Positions 15,600 through 25,937 of a stretch of 64,000 bases of DNA are shown here, piece by piece. Location: assembly GCF_000378605.1 (NCBI RefSeq), contig NZ_KB905155.1:620001-684000 (forward strand). Reading direction: 5' to 3'. Numbering within the stretch: position 1 is the stretch's first letter; each line of letters starts with the position of its first letter. The DNA comes from Thioalkalivibrio sp. ALJ21 (lineage in GTDB: Bacteria > Pseudomonadota > Gammaproteobacteria > Ectothiorhodospirales > Ectothiorhodospiraceae). Under the pieces are notes generated by a model that ran no database searches, was not told the DNA's origin, and saw only the letters and a list, made by a program, of their open reading frames with translations. A program made the position numbers and the translations under genes.

Positions 15600-16364
15600 T
15601 CATTCCGGGGTCGAGTTGATGGGTCGGTCGAGATCAAGGCCGTATTCGTCCAGCTGCTCCAGGACGCGGCGCCAGCGTGACAGGCGGGCGGTGGGGTCGG
15701 CCGCGGACTGTGCCTGCCCGTCGGGCCAGAGTCCCTCGCTGTTGAACGAGAAGATCGGCGTCAGGTCGTCGCGCTGGGATGCGCGTTCAATTCGGGTCAC
15801 CAGGTTATCCAGTACCTTGGGCTCGTCTCGCGGGTCGGTGAAATAGCCGAGAACCATGTGCGCCTGGCTGAGATTGCTTCCAGGCCCGCCAAGGCGGGCT
15901 CGGACGTAGAAAAGCCGCAGGCGGTCATCGGGGATACCCAGTTTGCGCAGGCTGACGTATTTGGCGATGGAGTAGTCCTCGCAGTCGCCAGCACCCTTGT
16001 TCAGGGCCTCCAGGGGGGTCGCCCAGAAGTCTTCCTGGCCCCAGGTGACCTGGTCGTCCTGGTAGCGCAGCTGACGATTGAAAAACTCGTTCACCCGTGT
16101 GATCTGGGTTTGCTCGTCTTCATCGGCGAGATCCTCCAGCAGCTCGCGCCAGCGCCGCACCCGCTCTGCGGTTTCCGGCCCATAGCGGTCGGCCGCAACC
16201 TGCTCGAGCTGGGCGAAGCTGTCGAGGCCCGCATGGCTGGAGCCCAGCAGCCACGCCCCGGCGAACAGCACGAGCACGAGGCTTGCACGCTGTATCAGTC
16301 GGGACGGGTTGCGGGGCCAGATGCCAGGCACGTCGGCGCACTCTCCGGTGGCTGAAGAAAGCAC
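15600..16364 (-). CDS. lapG: LapG-like periplasmic cysteine protease
   Basis: LapG is a calcium-dependent, transglutaminase-fold protease that cuts LapA-type adhesins at the di-alanine of the retention module and releases them from the cell. The 254-aa protein starts at a GTG preceded by GGGAAG and has an N-terminal hydrophobic segment (LVLVLFAGAWLLGSSHA) for export. The catalytic triad is visible as Cys128 in AGDCEDYSIAKY, His169 in SQAHMVLGYF and Asp186 in KVLDNL. The length fits the family. It is first in a two-gene operon with lapD, opposite the three genes whose products it should cut. Confidence 0.93.
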   Translation of the reverse strand: MLSSATGECADVPGIWPRNPSRLIQRASLVLVLFAGAWLLGSSHAGLDSFAQLEQVAADRYGPETAERVRRWRELLEDLADEDEQTQITRVNEFFNRQLRYQDDQVTWGQEDFWATPLEALNKGAGDCEDYSIAKYVSLRKLGIPDDRLRLFYVRARLGGPGSNLSQAHMVLGYFTDPRDEPKVLDNLVTRIERASQRDDLTPIFSFNSEGLWPDGQAQSAADPTARLSRWRRVLEQLDEYGLDLDRPINSTPE

Positions 16365-16620
16365 TACTTCCCGAATGATGAGCCACGCCTTTATGGAAAG
16401 CCAGAAACATAAAACCCAAGCGTAGTGCTGTGCGCTATTTCTCGCCTTATCAGGCGTTTGTTTGCCGTTATGTGAACCACTTCAAAAAGGATTGCGCGGG
16501 TATGGGCTTAGGCCTATCGTTCAAAGGTGTGAGGCGTACATAAGCGTTTCGTCCGGTTAGCGGGATGCGCTGGCTCGGTGACAAAAAGAGTGGGCGAACA
16601 GGTTTCATGGGAGGACAAAA
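16365..16620. other. 256-nt divergent promoter region between lapG and lapE
   Basis: The region must hold the promoters of lapGD (leftward) and lapE (rightward) but carries no gene. It contains a small CGCCT/AGGCG hairpin (about 16443-16456) and a TAGGCCTA palindrome near 16509. No convincing -35/-10 pair was found by eye, and the TGTAC palindrome of the adhesin leaders is absent. Confidence 0.5.
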
Positions 16621-18075
16621 ATGATGAACGGAATTAGGCCTGTGGCTGGCAAAGGTGGTTTGCTGGCCCTGACGGCGGCTGTGGCGATGGTAGTGGGTGG
16701 GTCGGCGCAGGCCGAGGCGCCGGAGCCGTTGCGCGACGCCGCGATGGAAGCGGTACTTTCCAACCCCGATGTGCAGTCGCGGTGGCATGCCTTTCGCGCC
16801 TCCGGGGAAGAACAAACCGGCGCGCGCGGGCGCTTCCTGCCCGAGATCGACCTGAATGCCCGTGCGGGGTATCAGCGCCAGCGCTCCAGCGACGACGATT
16901 TTGATTCGTTTTCGCGCAATCCGCGGGGCGTCGATATCACGCTCACGCAGATGCTGTACGACGGCTTCGAGACCGCAAGCGAAGTGAGCCGCCTGGGCGA
17001 GATTCAGCGGGTACGTTATTTCGAGCTGCGCGAGACGACCGAGGAGATCGCACTGGAAGCCGTGCGTGCCTTCGCCGATGTCCAGCGCCAGCGCGCCCTG
17101 GTCGACCTGGCGCAGGAGAACTACGACGCGCACAAGGAGGTTTACGATCAGATCGTGGACCAGACCGATCGCGGCGTGGGCCGGGGCGTTGACCTCGAGC
17201 AGGCCTCGGGGCGTCTGGCCCTGGCCGAGTCGAACCTGCTGACCGAGCGCCAGAATCTTCACGACGTGAATGCGCGGTACTACCGGATCGTGGGGCAGAT
17301 GCCCGCGGACGACCGGGTGGACCTGGTTGGCACCTTCTCTGACGAGCCGATTCCCGGCACGGTTCAGGAGGCCCTGACCGAGGCCATCACCAAGAATCCG
17401 GCCATGTTCGCCTCGCTGCGTAACATGGAAGCGGCACAGGAACAGCGCAATGTGGCCCGTTCGGCCTTCCATCCGCGTTTGGATCTGCAACTGCGTCATG
17501 CCTACGAGAACGATGTGCTCGAACGCGAGGACATCCGTATCCATGACACCTCGGCGCTGGTGGTGATGACCTGGAACCTGTTCCGCGGCGGCACTGACCA
17601 GGCGCGGGTGCGCCAGTTCACCGAAGAGTTCAACCAGGCGCGCGATCAGCAAGAGTCGGTCTGCCGTAACGTGCGTCAGACGGTATCGGTGGCCTACAAC
17701 GACATGCGTTCGCTGGACAGTCAGCTGCGCTTCCTGCGCCAGCATCGGGACTCGTCCGACCGCGTGCGCACCGCCTATCGCCAGCAGTTCGGGATCGGCC
17801 AGCGCAGCCTGCTGGATCTGCTCGACACCGAGAACGAGCACTTCGAGGCGAGCCGCGCCTATATCAACGCCCAGCACGACATGGAAATCGCCAAGGCGCG
17901 GGCGCTGAATGGGATGGGCCGACTGCTCGAGTATCTCGACATCTCGCGTGGCGACATGCCCACAGCCGCCGACCTGGGCTTGGTAGATGATGCCGCCCGG
18001 ATCGATCCGGAGTCGGTCTGCCCGGCGGATGCCCCGCAGATGAGCGAAGCCCGCCACGAAAGCATCTTCCGCTAA
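16621..18075 (+). CDS. lapE: TolC-family outer-membrane channel, LapE-like
   Basis: LapE forms the trimeric outer-membrane and periplasmic tunnel of the LapBCE exporter. In the current model it also holds the retention module of the adhesins. The 484-aa protein has a signal peptide cleaved after about residue 31 (GGSAQA-EA). Two OEP repeats typical of TolC follow, with long helices (IALEAVRAFADVQRQRAL; RQFTEEFNQARDQQ) and a conserved end near IGQRSLLDLLDTENE. Two ATGs are adjacent at 16621 and 16624, with GGGAGG upstream. It sits divergently from lapGD and close to the other lap genes, and a strong terminator follows. Confidence 0.92.
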   Translation: MMNGIRPVAGKGGLLALTAAVAMVVGGSAQAEAPEPLRDAAMEAVLSNPDVQSRWHAFRASGEEQTGARGRFLPEIDLNARAGYQRQRSSDDDFDSFSRNPRGVDITLTQMLYDGFETASEVSRLGEIQRVRYFELRETTEEIALEAVRAFADVQRQRALVDLAQENYDAHKEVYDQIVDQTDRGVGRGVDLEQASGRLALAESNLLTERQNLHDVNARYYRIVGQMPADDRVDLVGTFSDEPIPGTVQEALTEAITKNPAMFASLRNMEAAQEQRNVARSAFHPRLDLQLRHAYENDVLEREDIRIHDTSALVVMTWNLFRGGTDQARVRQFTEEFNQARDQQESVCRNVRQTVSVAYNDMRSLDSQLRFLRQHRDSSDRVRTAYRQQFGIGQRSLLDLLDTENEHFEASRAYINAQHDMEIAKARALNGMGRLLEYLDISRGDMPTAADLGLVDDAARIDPESVCPADAPQMSEARHESIFR

Positions 18076-18102
18076 GACCGACTCGCGGGAATGCAGACAA
18101 GC

Positions 18103-18132
18103 AAAGGGCCAGCCATTTCGGCTGGCCCTTTT
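18103..18132 (+). terminator. Terminator after lapE
   Basis: A GGGCCAGCC / GGCTGGCCC stem with an ATTTC loop, preceded by AAA and followed by TTTT, lies 27 nt after the lapE stop. It may also stop minus-strand transcription coming from the tRNA genes. Confidence 0.9.
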
Positions 18133-18145
18133 GCTGTGTGCGATA

Positions 18146-18221
18146 TGGAGCCGGCGACAGGAGTCGAACCTGCGACCCTCTGATTACAAATCAGATGCTC
18201 TACCAGCTGAGCTACACCGGC
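18146..18221 (-). tRNA. tRNA-Thr(TGT)
   Basis: On the minus strand the sequence begins GCCGGTG, has the D-arm AGCTCAGCTGGTAGAGC and an anticodon stem TCTGA/TCAGA with loop TTTGTAA (anticodon TGT, reads ACA). The T-arm is GCAGGTTCGACTCCTGT, and the 3' end is discriminator T with encoded CCA. Acceptor pairs are complete with one G-T. It is 76 nt with CCA. Confidence 0.97.
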
Positions 18222-18265
18222 CAGGTGCGTGGTTTCGGGCCTGGCAGCGGGCCCGAGAAAAGAGG

Positions 18266-18352
18266 TGGTGCCGGGAGCGAGAATCGAACTCGCACTCTGT
18301 TGCCAGAACCGGATTTTGAATCCGGCGCGTCTACCAGTTCCGCCATCCCGGC
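18266..18352 (-). tRNA. tRNA-Leu(CAA)
   Basis: This is a class II tRNA of 87 nt including CCA. The acceptor arms GCCGGGA/TCCCGGC pair perfectly. The anticodon stem CCGGA/TCCGG encloses TTCAAAA (anticodon CAA, reads TTG), followed by a long variable arm and T-arm GCGAGTTCGATTCTCGC. It lies 44 nt upstream of tRNA-Thr on the same strand, so the two are probably one transcript. Confidence 0.96.
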
Positions 18353-18454
18353 TTTCGAGGCGCTAGTGTAGCGCACGAGCGGGGTGTGGCAAGGGAGAAG
18401 GCGTCTTCGCTTGATCCGCATTCAGGGCGCCGGTGCGTGGTAGCATCGCGCGCC

Positions 18455-20627
<2,173 letters not shown>

Positions 20628-20643
20628 TCCGCGCGGCAATTTT

Positions 20644-20694
20644 CGCGAGCCCGATCACGGGTCTCGCGGGTGCCGGGCGCCTGTTCCGGCACCC
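20644..20694 (+). other. Two tandem hairpins between tgt and yajC
   Basis: Two stem-loops stand side by side. The first (20644-20668) pairs CGCGAG-CCCG with CGGG-CTCGCG, with one bulge. The second (20668-20694) pairs GGGTGCCGG with CCGGCACCC perfectly. Neither is followed by a T-run, so they are not classic terminators. They may be RNA-stability or attenuation elements setting different levels of tgt and secretion proteins. Confidence 0.55.
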
Positions 20695-20724
20695 TGAACC
20701 GATTGGCTAGACGGGAGTGTTTCG

Positions 20725-21054
20725 ATGGATTTTCTGATTTCTGCAGCGCATGCCCAGGACGGCGGGGCCGCCGGTGGTGGCATGATCGAATTCCTGATCA
20801 TGATCCTGATCTTCTTCGCGATCATGTACTTCCTGATCATTCGCCCGCAGAGCAAGCGCGCGAAGGAACACCGGTCGATGGTGGAGTCGCTGTCCAAGGG
20901 TGACGAGATCGTGACCAATGGTGGAGTGGCCGGCACGATCACCGAGGTGGGCGACAACTTCATCAAGGTCGACATCGCCAATGGCGTGAACATCGCCGTG
21001 CAGAAACAGTCGGTCCAGCAGGTCATGCCCAAGGGCACCCTCAAGGACCTCTAG
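20725..21054 (+). CDS. yajC: Preprotein translocase accessory subunit YajC
   Basis: YajC is a small inner-membrane protein that associates with SecDF and the SecYEG translocon. The 109-aa sequence has one transmembrane helix (about residues 22-40, GGMIEFLIMILIFFAIMYFL), then the family hallmark LIIRPQSKRAKEH. A small beta domain follows (VESLSKGDEIVTNGGVAGTI, FIKVDIANGVNIAVQKQSV). It lies 11 nt upstream of secD, the usual arrangement. Confidence 0.96.
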   Translation: MDFLISAAHAQDGGAAGGGMIEFLIMILIFFAIMYFLIIRPQSKRAKEHRSMVESLSKGDEIVTNGGVAGTITEVGDNFIKVDIANGVNIAVQKQSVQQVMPKGTLKDL

Positions 21055-21065
21055 GGTCTTCGAAT

Positions 21066-22934
21066 ATGCGCAATTCCTATCCGGCGTGGTTGTACGCCCT
21101 GATTGTCGTCGTCATCCTGGGCGCGGGGCTTTATGCCGCGCCCAATCTGTTCCCGGAGGACCCGTCGGTCCAGATCGGGAACCCAACCACCGGCGAGATC
21201 GATCAGAACATCCGTGAGCTGATGGGCACCATCCTGGGTGCTCAGGGCGTCACGCCGCATACGGTCGAGGAACAGGACGACGGCCAGATCCTGCTGCGCT
21301 TCGAGACTACCGACGAGCAGTCAACCGCCGCGGAGATATTGCGCAACGCGCTGGATGACAATCACACCGTCGCCCTGAACATGGCCCCGGCCACCCCGCG
21401 CTGGTTGCGAGCCATCAATGGCCAGCCCATGGCCCTCGGCCTCGACCTGCGTGGGGGGGTTCACTTCCTGATGGAAGTGGACCTGGACGCCGTGATTGGC
21501 ACCGCGATGGAACGCTACTCGAATGAGCTGCGTGGGCGCCTGCGTGAAGAGCGTATTTCGTTTGACACCGTAGAGCGTGGCTCCCGCGATCTGACCGTGA
21601 TGTTCGAGAGCGAGGCGGACCGCGAAGCGGCCGAGAGCTGGTTGCAGCGCCAGTATCGCGAGGAATTGGTCTGGGAGTCGCGTGGGTCCGGTGACACCAG
21701 CCGACTGGTCGCGACGCTGGATGACGACCACCTGACAGAGTTGCGCCGTCAGGCGCTGCAGCAAAACATATCCACGCTGCGTTCGCGGGTCGACGAACTG
21801 GGTGTGGCGGAGCCGATCATCGCCCAGCAGGGCGAGAACCGGATTGTGGTGCAGCTTCCGGGCGTGCAGGACACGGCACGGGCGAAAGAGGTCCTGGGCG
21901 CGACCGCGACGCTGGAATTCCGCCTTGTGTCCGAGAGTGGCGATGCTCAGGAGGCTGACGAGACCGGGCGTGCGCCGTCGGGTACGCGTCTTTACCACGA
22001 ACGTGACGGGACACCGGTGCTGCTGCAGCGCCAGGTCATGCTGACCGGGGACTACATCACGGATGCCTCCTCGGGCATTGCCCAGGATACGGGCGGTCCG
22101 GCGGTGTTCATCAATCTGGACGGCCAGGGCGCGCGCATCTTCTCCCGCGTGACCTCGGATAACGTCGGGCGGCTGATGGCGACAGTGTTCATCGAGACCT
22201 CGACCGAGACGGTAGAGGAAGACGGCGAGCAGGTGATGCGCACCTCCCGTAGCGAAGAGGTCATCAACGTCGCGCGCATCAACGAGCCGCTGGGGCGTCG
22301 CTTCCAGATTTCAGGCCTCGACAGCAGCCGCGAGGCCCGCAACCTGGCGCTGTTGCTGCGCGCCGGGGCGCTTGCCGCGCCGATGTCGATCGTGGAAGAA
22401 CGCACGGTGGGCCCGAGCCTCGGTCAGGAAAACATCGATCGCGGTATGCAGTCGGTCGTGATCGGGTTCATCGCCGTGATGATCTTCATGGTGTTGTACT
22501 ACCGGGTGTTCGGGGTCATCGCGAACGTCGCGCTTGCGTTGAACCTGATCTTCATTGTCTCGGTGTTGTCGATGCTGCAGGCGACACTCACCTTGCCGGG
22601 CATCGCGGGGATTGTGCTGACGGTGGGTATGGCGGTGGACGCCAACGTGCTGATTTTCGAGCGAATACGCGAAGAGTTACGCAACGGGTTGTCACCACAG
22701 GCTGCGATCGCCTCGGGCTATGATCGCGCATTCACCACGATTGCGGATGCCAACGTGACCACGCTGATCGCGGCGCTCGTGCTGTTCCTGTTCGGCACCG
22801 GCCCGATCAAGGGGTTCGCGATCACGCTGTCGATCGGGATCATCGCCTCGATGTTCACGGCGATTATCGTGACCCGCGCCATCGTCAATCTCACCTACGG
22901 GCGGCAGCGTCGGCTGAACCGTCTGGCTATCTGA
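21066..22934 (+). CDS. secD: Protein translocase subunit SecD
   Basis: SecD forms with SecF a proton-driven motor that pulls secreted proteins through SecYEG from the periplasmic side. The 622-aa protein has an N-terminal transmembrane helix (about 7-25) and a large periplasmic domain with GLDLRGGVHFLMEVD and the P1 head. Five C-terminal helices follow, beginning near RGMQSVVIGFIAVMIFMVLYYRV. They include the conserved GMAVDANVLIFERIREEL motif, whose Asp is part of the proton path. Length fits the family. SecF starts 13 nt downstream. Confidence 0.97.
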   Translation: MRNSYPAWLYALIVVVILGAGLYAAPNLFPEDPSVQIGNPTTGEIDQNIRELMGTILGAQGVTPHTVEEQDDGQILLRFETTDEQSTAAEILRNALDDNHTVALNMAPATPRWLRAINGQPMALGLDLRGGVHFLMEVDLDAVIGTAMERYSNELRGRLREERISFDTVERGSRDLTVMFESEADREAAESWLQRQYREELVWESRGSGDTSRLVATLDDDHLTELRRQALQQNISTLRSRVDELGVAEPIIAQQGENRIVVQLPGVQDTARAKEVLGATATLEFRLVSESGDAQEADETGRAPSGTRLYHERDGTPVLLQRQVMLTGDYITDASSGIAQDTGGPAVFINLDGQGARIFSRVTSDNVGRLMATVFIETSTETVEEDGEQVMRTSRSEEVINVARINEPLGRRFQISGLDSSREARNLALLLRAGALAAPMSIVEERTVGPSLGQENIDRGMQSVVIGFIAVMIFMVLYYRVFGVIANVALALNLIFIVSVLSMLQATLTLPGIAGIVLTVGMAVDANVLIFERIREELRNGLSPQAAIASGYDRAFTTIADANVTTLIAALVLFLFGTGPIKGFAITLSIGIIASMFTAIIVTRAIVNLTYGRQRRLNRLAI

Positions 22935-22947
22935 GGCGGAGAACGAC

Positions 22948-23895
22948 ATGCTTCCGCATTTGAATTTCGCCGAATCGAATCTCGATTTTCTCGGGAAACG
23001 CAAGATCACGATCACGATCTCCCTGATCCTGATCCTGATTTCCGTGGCGCTTCTGGCCACGCGCGGGCTGAACTTCGGGATCGACTTTACCGGTGGCACG
23101 CTGGTCGAGGTCGGATATCCCGAGGCCGTCGAGCTCGATCCGATCCGCGAGACACTGGCCGAAGGCGGCTTCGCCGGGGCCCAGGTGCAGACCTTTGGTA
23201 CCTCGCGCGATGTCCTGATTCGTCTACCCCCGAGCGAAGACGACGACGACCCGGCCACGCTTTCGAACCGGGTGCTCAACGCCTTGCAGGATGGTGGTCC
23301 GGATGACCCGGATCTGCGGCGTGTGGAATTCGTGGGGCCCGCCGTGGGTGAGGAGCTGCGCGAGCAGGGGGGGCTGGCGATGATCTACGCCCTGGCCGGG
23401 ATCCTGATTTACGTCGCGGTGCGCTTCGAGTGGCGGTTCTCGATTGGGTCGGTACTCGCGTTGATCCACGATGTGGTAATCACGCTCGGTATCTTCTCGC
23501 TGCTGCAGCTCGAGTTTGACTTGGGGGTCCTGGCGGCGGTGCTTGCGGTGATCGGGTACTCATTGAATGACACGATCGTGGTGTACGACCGAATACGCGA
23601 GAATTTCCGGATATTGCGCAAGAAGGGCACCGAAGAGGTCATGAACATCGCGGTGAACAAGACCCTGGCGCGCACCATCATCACCAGTACGACGACTCTG
23701 CTGGTGTTGTTCGCGCTGGCGTTCCTGGGCGGGGCCGCACTGCAGAACTTCTCGATCGCCCTGATCATCGGGGTGATTGTGGGTACTTACTCGTCGATCT
23801 TTATTGCCGCTACCGCGGCATTGCTGCTGGGTGTGGACCGGCAGGTACTGCTCCCTGTGAAGAGGGAAGGCGCCGAGGAAGATCAGACGCCTTAG
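22948..23895 (+). CDS. secF: Protein translocase subunit SecF
   Basis: SecF is the partner of SecD in the translocation motor. The 315-aa protein begins with a cytoplasmic and first-membrane segment (RKITITISLILILISVALL). GLNFGIDFTGGTLVEV follows, then a periplasmic domain, and helices from about residue 135 with YSLNDTIVVYDRIRENFR, the SecF signature. ATG 22948 is preceded by GGCGGAGAACG. It is last in the queA-tgt-yajC-secDF cluster and is followed by a bidirectional terminator. Confidence 0.97.
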   Translation: MLPHLNFAESNLDFLGKRKITITISLILILISVALLATRGLNFGIDFTGGTLVEVGYPEAVELDPIRETLAEGGFAGAQVQTFGTSRDVLIRLPPSEDDDDPATLSNRVLNALQDGGPDDPDLRRVEFVGPAVGEELREQGGLAMIYALAGILIYVAVRFEWRFSIGSVLALIHDVVITLGIFSLLQLEFDLGVLAAVLAVIGYSLNDTIVVYDRIRENFRILRKKGTEEVMNIAVNKTLARTIITSTTTLLVLFALAFLGGAALQNFSIALIIGVIVGTYSSIFIAATAALLLGVDRQVLLPVKREGAEEDQTP

Positions 23896-23922
23896 CGGGT
23901 AAGGGCTAGCAATAGGGGGCAC

Positions 23923-23962
23923 AAAAAAGCCCGGCTAGCCTCGCAGGCTGCCGGGCTTTCTT
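23923..23962. terminator. Bidirectional terminator between secF and the DUF302 gene
   Basis: AAAAAAGCCCGGC pairs with GCCGGGCTTTCTT (stem AGCCCGGC/GCCGGGCT), and the spacer itself pairs AGCC/GGCT. A-run and T-run on both sides suit termination from both convergent genes. Confidence 0.9.
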
Positions 23963-23976
23963 GGTTCAGGCCGTGC

Positions 23977-24495
23977 TCAGAACGACAGCGCTTCCTTGAT
24001 GATGCGCTCGACCAGTTCATTGACGTCTCGAAGGCTCTTCTTGGAGTCTTTTTCTCCGACCTCGGGGACAGGGGTATAGCCCATGTACACCACGCCCGGC
24101 TCATCGGTCAGCTCGTACACCGTGATGATGTAAGGGCAGAACACCATGTTGTGAGGGTCGGCCTCCATCGTGGCGCGCGAATAGCTGGCGCTACAGAAGT
24201 CCACGGACTTGCCATTGAGATAGATGCCCTCGCCACTCTCCTGGCCGGCGGTGCGGTCCAGCATGTCGGCGATGTAGCCGACGTTGTTGATCACGAGGCC
24301 TTCGGAGGCAATCGCTTCCTCGACCATTTCAAAGTAGTGATCGAACTCGCCTTCGATCTTGAAGATCACGCGTTCGTCGGTTTCCATGACGGTTTCGTAC
24401 GCGCTGGCAGTGGCACCCAGTGCCAGGCCGGCGCCCAGGGTCAGAGCGAGCGCCGAACGACGCAGCAGTTGGGACAAATGAGGGAATGCCTTCAT
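23977..24495 (-). CDS. Exported DUF302-family protein
   Basis: This 172-aa protein has a clear signal peptide (RRSALALTLGAGLALGATASA) and a single DUF302-like domain. The family's biochemical role is not known; the domain occurs alone in periplasmic proteins of sulfur- and metal-active bacteria. Visible blocks are KIEGEFDHYFEMVEEAIASE, NVGYIADMLDRT, VDFCSASYSRAT, NMVFCPYIITVYEL and the end VNELVERIIKEALSF. The two Cys could form a disulfide. ATG 24495 is chosen because it starts the signal peptide, with GGAAGG just upstream; the frame continues further up without homology. The neighbour behind it is a NlpC/P60 lipoprotein on the same strand. Confidence 0.85.
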   Translation of the reverse strand: MKAFPHLSQLLRRSALALTLGAGLALGATASAYETVMETDERVIFKIEGEFDHYFEMVEEAIASEGLVINNVGYIADMLDRTAGQESGEGIYLNGKSVDFCSASYSRATMEADPHNMVFCPYIITVYELTDEPGVVYMGYTPVPEVGEKDSKKSLRDVNELVERIIKEALSF

Positions 24496-24535
24496 GGTTC
24501 CTTCCTCGTAGTAGGTTCCAGGGGCGCAAGGCCCA

Positions 24536-25066
24536 TTAGTCGAAAAAATGGCCCGCGAATCGGGTGCGGGGGGCCCAGTAGGGATTGTCGAGTTCCTCGA
24601 TGCGGACCTGCCCGCGCGAGCTTGGCGCGTGGACAAATCGGCCTTCACCGACATAGACCCCGACGTGGTCAATTTGATTCCCGTTGATGGCGAAGAACAC
24701 GACGTCTCCGGGGCTTGGGTCACCATCACGCTGGACCGCGGCGGCGGCCTGTTCGCCCGTGGTCCGCGGGACATCTTGACCCGCCTCGCGGTAGGCGCGC
24801 TGTACCAGAGCAGAGCAGTCGAGCCCATTGGCGTCGGTGCCGCCGTAGCGGTAGGGCGTGTCGAGGTGTCCGAGCGCCGCCAATACAACCTCGGAGCGCT
24901 TCAGTTCGGCTTCGGGGACATAGCTTATCGGGCCTTCGACCACCCGGGGTTCCGGGTCGACCTTGAGAGGCTCCGGTGCAGGGCCGCGTGGCTCGGGGCT
25001 ACCCGCACAACCGGCCAGTACGAGCGCAGCCCCTAGTAAGGGGAGAGCGCTGTGGGAGTATGGCAT
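24536..25066 (-). CDS. NlpC/P60 peptidoglycan hydrolase lipoprotein
   Basis: NlpC/P60 enzymes cut peptide stems of peptidoglycan with a Cys-His-His triad. The 176-aa protein starts with a lipoprotein signal (LLGAALVLAGC, lipidated Cys20), a Pro-rich linker, and the catalytic domain from about residue 56. Cys84 is in NGLDCSALVQ, His134 in QIDHVGVYVG and His146 in RFVHAPSS. It resembles the Spr/MepS and YafL type. The start at 25066 is chosen to begin at the lipoprotein signal; an in-frame start at 25135 would overlap the next gene. It is 40 nt from the DUF302 gene start and may be co-transcribed with it. Confidence 0.92.
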   Translation of the reverse strand: MPYSHSALPLLGAALVLAGCAGSPEPRGPAPEPLKVDPEPRVVEGPISYVPEAELKRSEVVLAALGHLDTPYRYGGTDANGLDCSALVQRAYREAGQDVPRTTGEQAAAAVQRDGDPSPGDVVFFAINGNQIDHVGVYVGEGRFVHAPSSRGQVRIEELDNPYWAPRTRFAGHFFD

Positions 25067-25112
25067 GCCGGATTGGGACCCGTAGGCCGGGGAGGGCGCG
25101 GGCCCCGGAGTG

Positions 25113-25886
25113 CTAGAACATCTCGGTTTCTTCATAGCTTTCCGGTACCTGGAACAAGGCCTCGCTCAGGGGGTCCGTCGACAGTCCTGCCAGTCGGGTC
25201 GTGACGCCATCGTGTTCGCGCACTTCCAGAGGGATGCCTTCCACGCGAGGGAGGAGCGAGGCCCCCATCTGGGAGGCCATGGGACCTCCGGCCTCAAGGG
25301 CTCGCAGTGACAACTCGTACAGGCGATCCATCAAGGCCCCGAGGGTTTGAAAATCGGATGCCTCCAGACCCAAGGATTGCGCGTCGGCGACGCAAACGGT
25401 GCTCTGGGGGCGGTCATCGATCAGCACTTCGATTTCGCTGCAAACAAATTCCCCGATCTCCCGTTGCTCATCCGTCTCGCGGGTGCTGATTTCGGCCTCG
25501 AACCCCTCGGGGCCGATCCCCAATTGCTGTTTGAGCTGGTCGCGAACGTCGGGTGGGAGCTGTTCCATCTGGCGGCGCAGGTCGCTGACCATGTCGGTCA
25601 TTGCCTGGATCTGTTCGTCCATCACCTCGCGCGTCAGTGGCAGATAGGTTTGCTCCTCGTCATCCACGACGGTGAGCTGGTCGTTGCGCGCATCGAACAG
25701 CATGTACCCGGAGGTCCCGCTGATTGCCTCGTTCAGTTCCATGCGGATCATGTGATCGCGCACGAGAATCTGGCTCTCGAGCCCTTCGTCGTCGATGTAA
25801 TGCAGCAGGGCATCGGCCTGGGCCGGCAAGGCCGTGGCCAAGGCAAGCAGGCAGGCGGTCGAGAACAGGGTGAGAGAACGGTGCAT
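25113..25886 (-). CDS. Exported protein of unknown function
   Basis: The 257-aa protein has a signal peptide (SLTLFSTACLLALATALPAQA) and then no domain I can name with confidence. The fold looks like a short beta-rich region (LLHYIDDEGLESQILVRDHMIRMEL, SGYMLFDARNDQLTVVDDE). A helical, Met/Gln-rich middle follows (EQIQAMTDMVSDLRRQMEQL), then a C-terminal part with two Cys (EFVCSEIEVL, STVCVADAQ). It is loosely reminiscent of DUF4412-type periplasmic proteins. Two Met codons (25892 and 25886) are possible starts; neither has a strong ribosome site. It runs in the same direction as the NlpC and DUF302 genes. Confidence 0.75.
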   Translation of the reverse strand: MHRSLTLFSTACLLALATALPAQADALLHYIDDEGLESQILVRDHMIRMELNEAISGTSGYMLFDARNDQLTVVDDEEQTYLPLTREVMDEQIQAMTDMVSDLRRQMEQLPPDVRDQLKQQLGIGPEGFEAEISTRETDEQREIGEFVCSEIEVLIDDRPQSTVCVADAQSLGLEASDFQTLGALMDRLYELSLRALEAGGPMASQMGASLLPRVEGIPLEVREHDGVTTRLAGLSTDPLSEALFQVPESYEETEMF

Positions 25887-25937
25887 AGGCATTCGCAGGG
25901 ATTGAGTCAGGCTATATTGTGACACGTACGCGTCGAC

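Noticed and set aside
18131-18421. Short open frames across the two tRNA genes
   Set aside because: They coincide with complete tRNA structures; the peptides resemble commonly mis-annotated tRNA translations.
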